A DNA stretch of 37,135 nt from Thermomucor indicae-seudaticae (GCA_000787465.1 JSYX01000339.1:1-37135), one strand, 5' to 3'; numbered from the stretch's first letter, positions 11,601-24,369 are shown. The notes: generated by a model not told the origin, from the sequence alone. Numbers and translations are program-made.

Positions 11601-14600
11601 CTTCTTGTGCAGTAAGAAGTATTCCGAGTAGTAAATCTCGACATTATCTGAGTCCTCTGCCCAGATCCACCAGGGCTCCACAGACCCATGGACACGGTCG
11701 TTCCACACAAAGTCCGGGGTGATACTCAATTCAACGTTCAGCACGTTCCTTGTGATAGGCGCGATTCGAGCGTCAAGCTGCAACATTGGGAACTGGTCGA
11801 CGCACTTTGCTATGGTTGCTCCCATACGTCGGTGGTGAACCAGTTCTCCCAGCTCCTGCGGGTCCATGTCCCGCATTTCTTCAATAGACACCTCGTGCGT
11901 CCGGTTCTCCAACTTGTACATGATATCTCGCGGTAGACCCATTTGATAAAGTGGATGCTGAAATGTCCACATGCGCTTCTCAATGGCCTTATTGATAGAC
12001 AGCAAAACATATGCTGTAGGGCCCCAGTTCCTGTTGAGCGCAATTTCAAAGAGTGCCCGTGCGATACGCCCGGCATTTTGCGCGACATATGCACAGTCTG
12101 ATACTAATGCAAAGTCGTCTATATAGGCATTCGAAATATATGACTGGAGCAAGATGTTGACTTTTCCATGGGTCGAGTCCGGACCGCCCTGGAAGTAGCA
12201 GTACGTGAGCCACCTGCGGCAGAGCCCTCAGTCATATCTTTAACACTTACTCGGATATCGCAAGCGCACGCATTGTCCAAAAGACCTTTCAGCTCTTTAT
12301 GCTCGGTATCGCGAGATTTAATATTGTCAAATTCTGAACTCAAGCTCATCATGGAAAGCACGTCCGCCTCCGTCATACGGGGCTTCATGAGCTCGTTAAA
12401 TATTTCGATACTTGTGTGACGAATGTAAAAGTTGGATGCAATGCGGCCAAGGTCCTTGGGCATTAAATAGCCGGTGTTCTCGTCAAATATGATCATTTGA
12501 CATTTGGCCAGCCTTCTCGCTGCGAGCACAATAATCTCGTGTCGCTTACGTCCGAGCAATGGATCCTCGATGGGCTCAGAGTGATCCATGCCGTAGACCA
12601 TCGGATTTTTCCTCATTCGCACGTACAAGTACGTATAGCTTAACCATGTCACGGCTTCGTCCACGGTCGTAACCGTACCCAGCGCTATTTCAGCGTTCAG
12701 ATTGTCTGCAATATGCTCAATGAATCTACCGTTGGTATTAGTATGTCTGCTTCAGTCTTGGCTGGTTAAGTACTTGCTTGGACTCAATTGGATGTTGCTG
12801 TGTAATAGCCGATATATAGTGCGCTAAGCGGTCATGTGTGGTTAGAATGTAACCAACGCCTTGAGACTCGTACTATGCATTAAAAGGTTACTATCGACTC
12901 GTTTATAAACATATATGCTACGATTACCTGTGGTCTACCAGCCCGACCAAAGATTTGCAAGACGTCTAGAATCGACAAATCAACAAAACTACCTTTCTGC
13001 GAATCATACACCTGCGTCCCCTTGATGATGACCGCATATGCTGGCAAGTTGACACCCCAGGCTAACGTTGCCGTACAGCAAAGAACCTGTAATATGCTTC
13101 AGCGTCTGCTTTGATCATGCTCTGTCAGTCAAACGAACCTTTATCACACCGTCCGCAAACATTCTTTCCGTGAGCGTGCGGTCGGACCGAAGCATGCCAG
13201 CATGATGAATACCGAACCCATATTGAAAGAGTTCCTTTAACTCCTTGTTTTTGGATTTTTCGACTTCCCGCTTATAGAAGGAAAACTTGCTTTCCTGCGA
13301 ACAGTCGAAGAAGTCTACCAACCCAAGGGTCTGTGAGTACGTCCATTTCAAGTAACATCATACAGTACCGACCTGAAATACCCTCGCTCATCATTTCTGC
13401 TCGAAGCATCTGCGCCGTATTCACAGTTTCTTTGCGAGCATGGACAAAGACCATCACTTGATGGCTCTCCCGAACCAGCTCGGAGACCTTTTCAAAACAT
13501 GCCCGGTCCATTCTCTCTTTAGATGCCACCGAGTTTGGTTTTCCCTTGATCCCGAGAAAATGTTGCTCCAAAGGGACAGGTCTGAAGCCGCTATCAAAGA
13601 AAAACAATCCTTGGTACGGGTTCACTCTATTTGAAGAACGAAAACCGAGCTGTCAGCGTATCTTGGCCACCGTACACAAACGAACCATTTACCTTAGAAA
13701 GGCTGCCACATCCAGATAATTCGGCAACGTAGCAGAGAGGCCGACAATACGAATCAAAGATTGACTGGACTCCACCTACGTGGCACGCACTGTAAGGTTT
13801 GCGTTGACCTCCCCTCAGATGACCAACAACCTTACCTGTCTCAAGGTTCTGGCGATGATGCTTTCGATCACTGCACCGCGGTCCTCGTGCAGCAAGTGCA
13901 CCTCATCAATGATCAACAGGCGCACTTTCTAAAGTTATTCATAAGCCCTTTTGCTTTCCCATAGAAGCGTCACTAAACAAACCAAACCTGAGCCAGCTCC
14001 GTGTCACCAGTTCCTTTTCTGGTAATGACATCCCATTTTTCGGGTGTGGTCACAATAAACTGAGTGGCAGCGATCTCTGTTTTGGTCAGCTGCATATCAC
14101 CTATTTCCATGTGTCAAACAAAATATAAACAAAAGGACCAAATGAATGGGTCTACCTGTCAATTCCCGGACATTGATCCCCAGAAACTTTAACCGTTTAC
14201 TCATTTTTTCCACGACTTCGGCCGCTAGGGCCTTCATCGGCGCAACATAAACAATCTTGAATTGGTCTTTGGCAATCGTAAAATTGATATCAGTTGCTTC
14301 CTTGCTCGGTTTGGGATCACAGTATTGCGATAAACAACGGAGCACTGTTAGCATAGCCACATCTGTTTTACCCTGCAAGGAGTATTATCGACTCGTGTTG
14401 TCTTCCATGACAAGTATAAAAACACTTACGGCACCCGTAGGAGCGCAGACAAGCATGTTTTCATTTGTTTCGTAGGCAACCGGGTACACGATGGACTGTA
14501 TGCGATTAAGACTTTCGTATGCCTATAGCGTATTGTATGGTTAGCCAAGTTGTCCACGGTCCTTGCATGCAAGATATTCATACCTTGAACGCGCCCCTTG

Positions 14601-15990
14601 CAAGGTTGTCCATTTCCTCAATCATGACTCTCCTCTCACCCGCACGAACGGGCGCTGCCTTTGGAACCGGTATAATGGTTTCCTCGTAGTCACTGTGTTC
14701 CTCTCTCACAGTACCGGCCGGTAAAGCAAACTTTGTGCCAAAAATAGAGATTGAACTGCCGGCCTTGCCGGATTGATACACGTGCGGATAGACTTCCTCC
14801 TGTTTAGCCTGCGACACAGCTGTCAGTCTGGGCGCTTGAATAAGTGTAAAGGGCATGCGCGTTCTGTACCCTGTAACCGCTACTCGCCAAGGGTGCCTGG
14901 CTGGCAGCCATAAGCGCATTTTCGCGGGCTGGACGAAGATCTTCAGTATCAAAACCAAGTATACCCATAGGGACCGCATTTTCATCTTCCTCCGCTGGAT
15001 ACGTGAGATTATTAAGTAGGGTAACAGGCAAGACACGGCAAGCAGGAACAGTTTTTACCTTGTGTCTTGTGCTGTGCACGCAACGCCTTTTTTTGTTCTT
15101 TACGCAATTGCTTCCATTCTCGCTTTTCAGCCTCTGTCTGGATCGTGACCTGGGGACTCGGTGTTCCACGACGTGGCTCGGCCCTTTTGATTGCTTGCTT
15201 GCTCGGCGCAGTGTAGTCCGACTACTCAAACTGGAGTTGTAGACACGTGACTGCGTTGCAAAATATATGACGACTTACAGTTTTCATGATAGTATCAACG
15301 ATGAGAGTTCGCTTCGTTAGAAGCGTGGACACCAAATCCAATGCTTCGTACCCGAGCAAATCCACAAGTGCGTTTTGGATACTGTCATCTATTTGGAACT
15401 CTTAGTCACAGATGAATTGATTGACTGCGCCTCCAAGAAATACCGTCGGAATTGGACCGGAGAATCGTAAACAGATCCGTGCACAGCTGCTGTTCTGATA
15501 TGGCCATGCCTGACTTGGCGATATGTAGGCGACATTGCCTAAACCCCCAAAAGGTTTCAATGCCCTGCATTCCGTCTCAGTTTCATCTGATCTTACTGCA
15601 TCAACCAATTCCGGTCATACATGTCTTGACAGGTATGGCGTTCCTCTTCAACGATGGATTCTGTATCCGACTCCTCAAAGACGTCGTCATGGACGGGAGG
15701 AACAAACTCAATGTCTGAACCGAACGCTATTACCATATCTGCATGAACATATCTACATATGCTTTTCTCTCTCAAAGAATATAAGACGTACTGGGTGAGG
15801 TCGGCTGTACTTGTTCCTTCTTGTAGTTCTCCAACAGTTGTCGAAAAGTATCGAGTGATTGCTGCAAGGTCTTTGGTCCGTCATAGACCCTTTTCTTTAA
15901 CAACTCGGACGAATTTGCTTTGCTCTTGCCCTTGTGAGTGCCGGCAAAGAGCTCATGCAGCACCGAACTAAATGGGGTAGCCGTAATCAT
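8641..15990 (-). CDS. ASCC3/Slh1-type Ski2-like RNA helicase (ribosome quality control trigger)
   Basis: Exons: 15990-15792, 15738-15597, 15538-15444, 15388-15279, 15221-15059, 14994-14870, 14808-14584, 14522-14430, 14372-14156, 14100-13988, 13928-13836, 13775-13693, 13626-13382, 13314-13139, 13086-12928, 12872-12778, 12725-12251, 12188-11239, 11178-9495, 9435-9277, 9216-9112, 9054-8641; 2039 residues. Two helicase cassettes are visible: Walker A APTGAGKT (380-387) with DEVH (502-505), and APTGSGKT (1238-1245) with DEIH (1342-1345), each followed by a Sec63-like module. The sequence follows ASCC3 rather than the spliceosomal Brr2: [35 protein letters not shown] and the C-terminus [17 protein letters not shown]3/Slh1 is the ATPase of the RQT/ASC-1 complex that dissociates collided ribosomes. 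Two introns use GC donors. The acceptor of the last intron is ambiguous (in-frame choices end at 9055, 9070 or 9079), and an extra 5' exon is possible. Confidence 0.93.
9217..9276 (-). other. GC-AG intron (ASCC3 intron 20)
   Basis: 60 bp, starting gcaagt on the minus strand. The alternative GT three bases further would lead to a stop within a few codons; the GC splice joins PEIQFK to [14 protein letters not shown] in frame. Confidence 0.85.
12726..12777 (-). other. GC-AG intron (ASCC3 intron 16)
   Basis: 52 bp, starting gcaagt with branch-like tactaat near the acceptor. The splice joins HPIESK to [18 protein letters not shown], a highly conserved helicase segment, and no GT donor gives this frame. 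Confidence 0.9.
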
Positions 15991-16106
15991 TGAATAAATC
16001 TGCGGACAAAAGCACGGACCTACAAAACGTGTCTCAGTTCTTAAGCCTTCGGTCTTTGGTCTTATGCTGCGCGACTTTCCTTTTCCTTCTCCCTCAAGAC
16101 AGCAGA
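15991..16106. promoter_or_regulatory. 116 bp shared intergenic region between ASCC3 and NEMF
   Basis: The start codons of the two divergent ribosome quality-control genes are 116 bp apart, so both core promoters and both leaders must fit here. The side next to NEMF has a pyrimidine run (about 16075-16095). On the ASCC3 side an acceptor-like ttttgtccgcag ends just before the start codon, which could mark a leader intron. Confidence 0.7.
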
Positions 16107-19100
16107 ATGAAGCAACGCTTTAATGCATTAGATATCCGCGCCACCGTCATTAACCTCCGCGAACGGTAGGAGGACAAAAAGCAGCAGTAGCTCCATCATT
16201 CCAACTGAATCGGAACTATTACAGGCTGACGGGTCTTCGGCTACAAAACATTTACGACGTCAATGCAAAAACATTCTTGTTTAAATTCGCAAAGGTTCGA
16301 TCCGGCAAAGGTGTGCAGGAACAAGTAGAATGAAACGTTAACCACCACACATTTAGCCCGACGACAAGGAGCTCGTACTGATCGAGTCCGGGACCCGTAT
16401 CCACAGTACTCAGTTCAGTCGAGAAAAGCAGATCACTCCTTCACCTTTTTGTGCTAAAGTAAATATGACGGACATGATGCATATGGACCGTACCGGCTGA
16501 CAGCAGCCTTGTATTAGCTTCGTAAACATCTGAGAACGCGCCGAGTAACACAGATTCGACAGCTTGGCGTGGATCGTATCGTGGACTTTGAGTTTGCAGG
16601 CGGTGAAAAGAGTACTGGATACCATATCATCGCTGAATTTTATGCTTCGGTAAAGATGAAAATATCATTTGAGTGGGGGGGGGGATAAGCAAGCTCAATT
16701 TGGGATTGCTTTTAGGGAAACATCATTTTGACCGATCAGGATTACCGCATCTTGGCTCTTTTGCGAGTTGTCGAGACAGCCGATACAAAAATGGCTGTGG
16801 GAGAGACCTACAATATGAAGCTGGCTGTCTTGGACTTCCCAAAGTTGGATGTCGATAAGTTACGTGATGTCTTGCGAAACGCCGGACCCAAGGATACCCT
16901 GAAGAAAGTACTCAACACAGCGTATGGTAAGCATCATTTAAAGAAGATCATTGAGCTTTTTTACATTAACATGATTGCCTCAGAGTACGGTCCTGCCATG
17001 ATTGAACACATCATTTTGACGGCTAACCTTAATCCGAATCTCAAAGTCGCCACCGAAATGGATAGCTCAGAAGGTAAGTAACTTGTGTTGTATCAATGGT
17101 GTTCCTTTCGCTTACTGCTTGCCCAGATTCACCCATGTTGAAGGCCTTGGTCGATGCTTTCAGACAAGGAGATGAAATAGTAGAGTCTACCAAGAATACT
17201 GTACCAAAGGTAAGCACGAACAGGTAAACGTTTGCTTTCTTCATGATTAGCTGAGGTCTGTTTTTACAGGGCTACATCTTTTTGTTGGATGATGACAAAG
17301 CTCGAGACAAGGAGGAAAAAATGGACATGTAAGCATCGAGCGGATGTGCATTGACTATAGAAGCTAAACGTGTTTGAACTGTAGTTATGATGAGTTCCAC
17401 CCTTACTTGTATAAACAACACGAGAACAAAAAGTACAAGGAATTTCCAACATTTGATGCTGCGGTGGATGAGTTCTTTTCGGCTATCGAAGCGCAGAAGT
17501 TGGAGTTGAAAGCGAGAAATCAGGTTTGTTGCCCTTCGAGGTATCCGGGAGATCGAACCATGAACTAATGAGACGGCTGTCATGACAGGAAATTGCTGCG
17601 ATGAAGAAACTGGAAGCTGTGCGACGGGAGCAGCAGAGCAGAGTGGAGGGCTTAATGGAAATGCAAATGACAAACGCCCGGAAGGCGCAATTAATTGAAT
17701 ACAACCTGGAACTCGTGGATGCAGCTATCACGATTATCCGTAACGCTGTAGCAAGTCAGATGGACTGGCGCGACCTCGAGGAACTGGTCAAAGAGGAGAA
17801 GAAACGCAATAACCCCATTGCGCAGCGGATCGACTCGCTCAAGCTGGCGACAAATCAAATCACGTTGCTTTTAAGGTGAGCATACAGCTGCAGCTATCCT
17901 GTGCGTATTATCGGACTAACACGTTGATCGTCAGTGAGCCTGAAGAGACAAACGAAGAAGAGTCAGATTCAAGCGACAGTAAAGATGAAAAGGAACAAGA
18001 GCTTTTTAAAGTGGATGTTGACATTGGCCTGACTGCTTTCGCTAATGCGCGAAAGTACTACGAGCAGAAGAAGAGCACCGCAGCTAAACATGAAAAGACA
18101 ATTGCAGCATCCTCCAAGGTAATATGCCAATGTCTCTTGTCAGAAGGTGTAAAGGAACGTTAACCTTGTTTTCTCCAGGCTTTGAAATCTGCAGAACGCA
18201 AAATCTGGCGTGATCTCAAGGAAACCAAGGTCACCACGACGATAAATAAAATCCGTAAACCGTTTTGGTTCGAAAAGTTTCTGTGGTTTATTTCGACAGA
18301 AGGATACCTGGTTATTGCAGGTCGCGATATGCAGCAGAATGAGATGCTTGTCAAGCGATACCTGCTCAAAGGTAAAGAATATCCAACGTGCAGTATTCAT
18401 TGGCCGCAAGCCCGACTAAGCGGTTCTTTTAGATGATGTCTATGTGCATGCGGACCTTCACGGAGCAGCTTCCGTGGTGGTGAAGAACAAACCGGAAAAT
18501 GCAGGAAAACCGATACCGCCGAGTACTTTATTCCAAGCTGGCATCATGTCCGTATGTCATAGTAAGGCATGGGATGCCAAGATTGTGACAAGCGCATATT
18601 GGGTGAATGCAGACCAGGCAAGTTTTTGAACCAGAACGGAAATTTAGTCCTACAAGTCTGACAGCAGCATCATTAGGTGTCAAAATCTGCGCCAACTGGC
18701 GAGTACCTGACGACCGGCAGTTTTATGATCCGCGGCAAAAAGAATTTTCTGCCACCTGTCCAGCTGGTCTATGGGTTTGGCTATTTGTTTAAGCTGGACG
18801 AATCCTCCGTTGGAAACCACGTGAATGAAAGGAAACAAGAGAACGAAGCCGAAATAGCTCAAGAGGAGGTCGCTAGTGTCGATGCTTCTCCCGAAGAAGG
18901 AAGTAGCCCTGCTGCTCCTGTGTCAGATAATGCGACGCAAGAGATGGGTGATGGTGATCGAAAGGCGACCACGCCGCTGTTGTCGACGGACGTATCGTCA
19001 AAGGCCAGCAGCATCGCCCTAGAAAGCAATGATTCGTCAGACACCAGTGAAGATGAAGATGCTTTTCCAGACACGCAACTTGCGGCATCGACCGTTACCG

Positions 19101-20394
19101 CCCCTGCCTCTGTTCCAGTCGTAGAAAGAGATTGGCAGAAATACGGGTTAGAAGAATACGGTGCCGATCAAGATGCAGATTCTCTACCATCATTCGCACA
19201 GACACAAAAGTCTGATACCGTTAAGGTTGGTTATACTTGGCTCTTAACGTGTTGCTTCTTGTCGCTCATAGAGATCCGCAGACGAAAAGGGCCATCAGCG
19301 CCAAAGAACGACGAATGATGAAAAAGGGTAAAAGCGGCCAGCCTAATGGAACGGATACTACTGAACCCAAGCCTCAAACAAACGGAAAGAAAAGCGAGAA
19401 GCCCAAGGAAAAGGTAGATGGATTCATTGCCTAGTAGCAACAGAAAGTAAGTTCTAATACTGCGTGTGCGCGTAGCAAACACCACCGGCCATGACGCGTG
19501 GTCAGAGAGCCAAAGCAAAGAAAATCAAGGAAAAGTATGCAGACCAAGATGAAGAAGAGCGACGGCTTCGTATGGAGCTACTCGGAGTAAGTGGAAAAGC
19601 ATACGGATCCTAAGGACCAGGCGAGCTCAAAATATGTCTTCTAGTCCAACAAAGGCCCACAGCCAAAGGGCAAGAAGGCTAAAAAGGAAGCGCAGGCAAA
19701 AGCTGAAAAGCTAGCTCTGGAAAAACAGCGACAGCAGGCAAAGATGGAAGCGGAACGGGCGGCACAGAAAGATCAGCAAGAAGTAGTTACTGCGGACGAG
19801 ACCAGGGTATGATGACGACCAGTTTGAATCCCAAGCCTTTGCTAAACCATGTTTCTAGGAGGCTCCAGTTGAGGACGAAGAGGATACCGAAGCCATCCGA
19901 CAGATGCTCAAGGAAGAAAATATCACCATGCTGGAGGCAGATGAAGCGGTAAGATTGAACAGTTTGTGATTTTCGTGTCTGATAATTAAGCAGACTTGTG
20001 CATTAGGCAAACTTGTCGATCCTGGACTCATTGACGCCAACGCCGTTACCGGAAGACATCATTCATTTTGCTATTCCCGTCTGTGCCCCATACAACGCTT
20101 TACAAAAGTACAAGTATAAAGTGAAGTTGACACCAGGGTCTTTGAAACGAGGAAAAGGTAAAGCAATGATGTAACATACAAGGCGATATGAGTGGTGACT
20201 AAAGAAGAGGGCGGTTTATTGTAGCTCTTAAGCAAGCACAGTCTGTCTTTCTTAATTCTCCTGACGCCACGGCTCGCGAAAAGGAGTTGATCAAAGGCGT
20301 ACCAGAGATGGAAGCGATCAATACAATGATGAGTAAAGTCAAAGTATCTGCACCAAACCTGGAGGCCAGCAAACGGAAGAAGGGCAAGAAATAA
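16107..20394 (+). CDS. NEMF/Rqc2 (Tae2) ribosome quality control factor
   Basis: Twenty exons: 16107-16165, 16225-16294, 16357-16458, 16518-16649, 16716-16926, 16984-17073, 17127-17209, 17270-17328, 17385-17523, 17589-17875, 17935-18118, 18179-18371, 18433-18617, 18677-19225, 19282-19413, 19476-19586, 19645-19806, 19859-19948, 20007-20157, 20225-20394; 1052 residues (human NEMF about 1076). The NFACT-N domain begins [12 protein letters not shown] and keeps Asp9, Asp96 and Arg97, the residues tied to C-terminal tailing. A coiled-coil middle is followed by the NFACT-R domain ([52 protein letters not shown]), an acidic region, then the C-terminal [15 protein letters not shown] and KYKVKLTPG blocks. 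The protein binds 60S subunits carrying stalled peptidyl-tRNA, recruits Listerin and directs tail addition. One intron has a GC donor. The splice at 19226-19281 is the best of several in-frame options. Confidence 0.95.
18618..18676 (+). other. GC-AG intron (NEMF intron 13)
   Basis: 59 bp, starting gcaagt and ending attag. It joins WVNADQ to [14 protein letters not shown], which is conserved in NEMF; no GT donor keeps this frame. Confidence 0.9.
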
Positions 20395-20395
20395 A
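20390..20395 (+). terminator. AATAAA overlapping the NEMF stop codon
   Basis: The hexamer aataaa spans the TAA stop codon (20392-20394). It may be a polyadenylation signal used for a very short 3' end, though more distal sites could be used instead. Confidence 0.35.
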
Positions 20396-21671
20396 GCATC
20401 CATTTTTTTCTCTATACGTAGTAAACCGGGAAAAGGCGTATCATCTGATTGAATGTGGACGTCTGTTGGTTAAGCAAACTGTATCCCAACCTCGCTTCTC
20501 TTCTTTGCAGCCTGTCTCTTTCAAAACAGCTCGAGTATTTTGAACGCTTTTTGCATTTAGCAATTGAACTACGATTGTCACAATGGGTACTATCTGAGGT
20601 TTGTTTCAGAAAGTAAGTTCTATTAATGACATTCGCTTAGAATTCGTCGCGACAATGTCCGAGATCTCAGATTGCTCAAAGATCGTCGCGACAATGTTCG
20701 AGATCTGAGACTGCAGACGTCGGTGACACGTTATTTACAAGAGACCGGTTTGAACGGTTATTACCGGATCTGGCGAATAAATGTTACGATTAAACTCGAC
20801 CAAATACGACTGACAACCCGCTTTTTTAGGGTCATCAAAGCCAAAGTTCAAAAGTGACAACGAAGAAGAAGAAGATCACCTGTAACTGTGCAACGGCAGA
20901 TTTGCTTCACTTCATGCAGCCAAGCCATCAGGGCCGAGTGATACGCGCTCACGTAAAAGGAAAGGGCCGTTTTTTCTTTGCCTGACATCTTTGCTGACCT
21001 TATACTTCTTGCATCCGGTCTTCCCGGAAACTGTGATTTCATGTTACACGCTTGGCTTGGTCCGATTTGTCCTTCCTCATAAACTTGTTATTGCCTTGAT
21101 TGTGTGCTGACCACGGTTTGACAGTTGTTGGAGACGAAGCACGGAATATTACGTTTGAGAGCAGGGGGGGCGAGTGGCTGCATCACGTTTGGATAAACGT
21201 TAAGCCAGAAAAGGTTTGTCGGACCCATTTCTGAACGATCACTTTTTCATGGCCCGGACTGTGTTTTCGATATATTTTTCTCGGCCCTGTAACGTAGCTC
21301 TTTCCTGGCCCGTCTCAAACTTGATGTTGCTGCTGAAAAGAGCTGTATGATCTCTTTACCTTGTTGCCGCAAACACCCTCTCTGCTATCATCACAGGTCT
21401 TGCATGTATCATAAAATCATTGTTATACAACGATGCCGAAACGTGGGGCAAAAGGATGATGTAAGGGTTTCCTTGCTCTTCACATGGCGCTTCATTTTTT
21501 TCCTTGTCCGATACGATGTGTGACCATCCCCGGTTTGGGTTCCGCTAGAAATCACAAAGTCAATAACACGGGGGGTCAAGTGGAAAACAACACTTCTTCA
21601 CCTTCTTCTTTTCGTTTCTTTCAACCCCCCTCTCTTTTCTTTGGGTCTTTGTCTATATCGACAGAGTCATC
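20395..21671. other. Intergenic region between NEMF and aconitase
   Basis: 1.28 kb without a supported gene. It contains an imperfect tandem duplication (20645-20710) and short unconvincing reading frames on both strands (20672-20857 plus, 20848-21042 minus). The last 80 bp before aconitase are strongly pyrimidine-rich, as in a fungal core promoter. Confidence 0.45.
20645..20710 (+). repeat. Imperfect tandem duplication, 39 bp period
   Basis: A 27 bp block starting cgtcgcgacaatgt at 20645 recurs at 20684 with two substitutions. Each copy contains the palindrome agatct. Confidence 0.7.
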
Positions 21672-24369
21672 ATGTTGTCTTCCAATGCCTTCATGCGGGC
21701 CGCCAAGGTAATTTAAACAGATAAAGCTTTGTTCGTTATTGGGCACCAAGCTTATGGGTCGCGTCACACCCCTGTCATAGGCGGTTGCTCCCGCTGTCAG
21801 AGCCCATGTCTCTTCGCGCACTTATGCTCAAGCCGCTGGTACCTGGGCTAACCAGAAGGTTGCCATGTCCAACCTTGAGAAGGACAAGTACATCAACTAC
21901 CAGCGAATTGAGGACAACCTTCAAATTGTTCGTCGCAGGTAAGATTGGAAACAGAGAGAGAAAGAGGGAAAATGATGCGACTGATATCCCGGTATTTAGA
22001 CTGAACCGCCCATTGACCTTGTCTGAAAAGGTCGTGTACGGTCACTTGGACGATGCTGAGAACCAGGACATTGTTCGTGGCAAGTCCTACCTGAAGCTTC
22101 GCCCCGATCGTGTTGCTTGCCAGGATGCCACTGCCCAGATGGCTCTGTTGCAGTTCATGTCTGCCGGTCTTCCTAACGTCGCTGTCCCCACCACCGTCCA
22201 CTGCGACCACTTGATTCAAGCTCAAGTTGGCGGTGAGAAGGACTTGGCTCGTGCTATCGACATTAACAAGGAAGTGTACGACTTCTTGGCTTCGGCTTCG
22301 GCCAAGTACGGCATTGGTTTCTGGAGACCCGGTTCCGGTATTATCCACCAAATTATTCTCGAGAACTACGCTTTCCCCGGTGGTCTGATGATTGGTACCG
22401 ACTCGCACACTCCTAACGCTGGTGGTCTTGGTATGGTTGCCATTGGTGTCGGTGGTGCTGATGCTGTCGATGTCATGGCCGGTATTCCATGGGAACTCAA
22501 GTGCCCCAAGGTCATTGGTGTTAAGCTCCACGGTTCTCTTAGCGGCTGGACCTCGCCCAAGGACGTCATCTTGAAGGTCGCTGGTATCCTCACTGTCAAG
22601 GGTGGTACTGGTGCCATTGTTGAATACCACGGTCCCGGTGTCGAGTCGCTTTCATGCACTGGTATGGGTACCATCTGGTAAGTCTTCTTCTCTTATTGTC
22701 TTTGTTGGCCAATGCTAACAAATACTTTTTTGTTTATAGTAACATGGGTGCTGAAGTAAGACTTCTCTAATCTAATTGGCTGATCGCTTGGATTAGCATG
22801 ACTGACCTTTGGATTACCCTCTCTAGATTGGTGCCACCACCTCCATGTTCCCCTTCAACAAGCGCATGGCTGACTACCTGCGTGCCACCAACCGTGCTGA
22901 CATTGCTCGCTATGCTGAACAGTTCCAGCACAACCTCCGTGCCGATGAAGGTGCTCAGTACGATGAATTGATCGAAATCGACCTCGACAAGCTTGAACCC
23001 CACATCAACGGTCCCTTCACTCCTGACCTTGCCACTCCTCTGTCCAAGTTCAAGGAGACTGCTATCGCCAACGGCTGGCCTCAGGAACTCAAAGTTGGTC
23101 TGATCGGTTCCTGCACCAACTCGTCCTACGAAGACATGACCCGTTCGGCCTCGCTTGCCAAGCAGGCCACTGACCACGGCATCAAGACCAAGTCCCAGTT
23201 CGTCATCACCCCTGGTTCCGAACAGATCCGTGCCACCATCGAACGTGACGGTATTATGGACACTCTGACCAAGGCGGGTGGTGTTGTCCTTGCCAACGCT
23301 TGCGGTCCATGCATTGGCCAATGGGACCGTCGCGACATCAAGAAGGGCGAGAAGAACTCCATCATCACCTCCTACAACCGTAACTTCACTGGCCGTAACG
23401 ACGCCAACCCTGCCACCCACGCCTTTGTCGCTTCGCCCGAAATCGTCACTGCCTTGGCCATTGCCGGTGACATGACCTTCAACCCCATCACTGACTCCTT
23501 GACCGACGCCAACGGCAAGCCCTTCAAGCTCCAGCCTCCCTCTGGTGACGAACTCCCCAGCCGTGGCTACGACCCCGGACAGAACACCTACCAAGCTCCT
23601 CCTGCTGACCGCAGCTCTGTCTCTGTCGCTGTCGACCCCAACTCGAACCGTCTTCAGCTCCTCAAGCCCTTCGACAAGTGGGACGGCAAGGACATCACTG
23701 GTGCCCCCATCCTCATCAAGGTCAAGGGCAAGTGTACGACCGACCACATCTCCATGGCTGGTCCCTGGCTCAAGTACCGTGGCCATTTGGACAACATCTC
23801 GAACAACATGTTGATCGGTGCCATCAACGCTGAGAACGGCGAGGCCAACAAGGTCAAGAACGTCTTCACTGGCGAGTACAAGGGTGTCCCTGATGTTGCC
23901 CGTGACTACAAGGCCCGTGGTGTCAAGTGGGTTGTGATCGGTGACGAGAACTACGGTGAAGGTTCTTCCCGTGAGCACGCTGCTCTGGAGCCCCGCTACC
24001 TCAACGGCGCTGCCATCATCACCAAGTCGTTCGCTCGTATTCACGAAACCAACCTGAAGAAGCAGGGTATGCTTCCTCTCACCTTTGCCAACCCTGCTGA
24101 CTACGACAAGGTCGACCCCTCTGACAAGGTTGACATCCTTGGCTTGACTGAATTCCAGGAAGGCAAGCCCCTCACGATGCGTCTGCACAAGGCTAACGGC
24201 AGCACTGTCGATATCCCTCTGAACCACACCTTCAACGAAGGCCAGGTAAGCGAACCCCTCCTACCAGTGAATATGCAATTGGAACTCTGTTATTGATCGC
24301 TTTGTTCTCTAGATCGCTTGGTTCAAGGCTGGTTCTGCTCTTAACCTCATGCGCGAAAAGTCTGCTTAA
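21672..24369 (+). CDS. ACO1: Mitochondrial aconitate hydratase
   Basis: Exons 21672-21707, 21781-21938, 22000-22677, 22740-22755, 22827-24245 and 24313-24369 encode 787 residues. Aconitase interconverts citrate and isocitrate in the TCA cycle using a [4Fe-4S] cluster. The cluster ligands are Cys392 ([11 protein letters not shown]), Cys455 and Cys458 ([11 protein letters not shown]). The N-terminus [20 protein letters not shown] is a basic, Ser/Ala-rich mitochondrial presequence, and exon 1 encodes only its first 12 residues. Exon 4 is a 16 nt microexon encoding the NMGAE part of TICNMGAEIGAT. Codon choice is very strongly C-ending, typical of a highly expressed gene, and it produces a long open shadow frame on the opposite strand. 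The gene is convergent with ARFRP1, 75 bp away. Confidence 0.97.
22740..22755 (+). other. 16 nt aconitase microexon
   Basis: Flanked by GT-AG introns 22678-22739 and 22756-22826. It completes the cysteine codon of TIC and encodes N-M-G-A-E; skipping it would break the frame. Confidence 0.9.

Noticed and set aside
8641..15990. Identification as the spliceosomal helicase Brr2
   Set aside because: Signature stretches (the GG-x-x-S-x-x-GK-x-NILLQ-x-YIS block, the [13 protein letters not shown] end and the short N-terminus) follow ASCC3/Slh1, not Brr2.
16673..16684. Run of ten or more G as a possible G-quadruplex or frameshift site
   Set aside because: It lies inside NEMF intron 4 and is a single G tract, so neither role is supported.
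22767..24227. 486-codon open frame antisense to aconitase
   Set aside because: It is a shadow caused by the strong C-ending codon bias of aconitase; its composition (V, G, D, L rich) matches no family and it spans the sense exon exactly.
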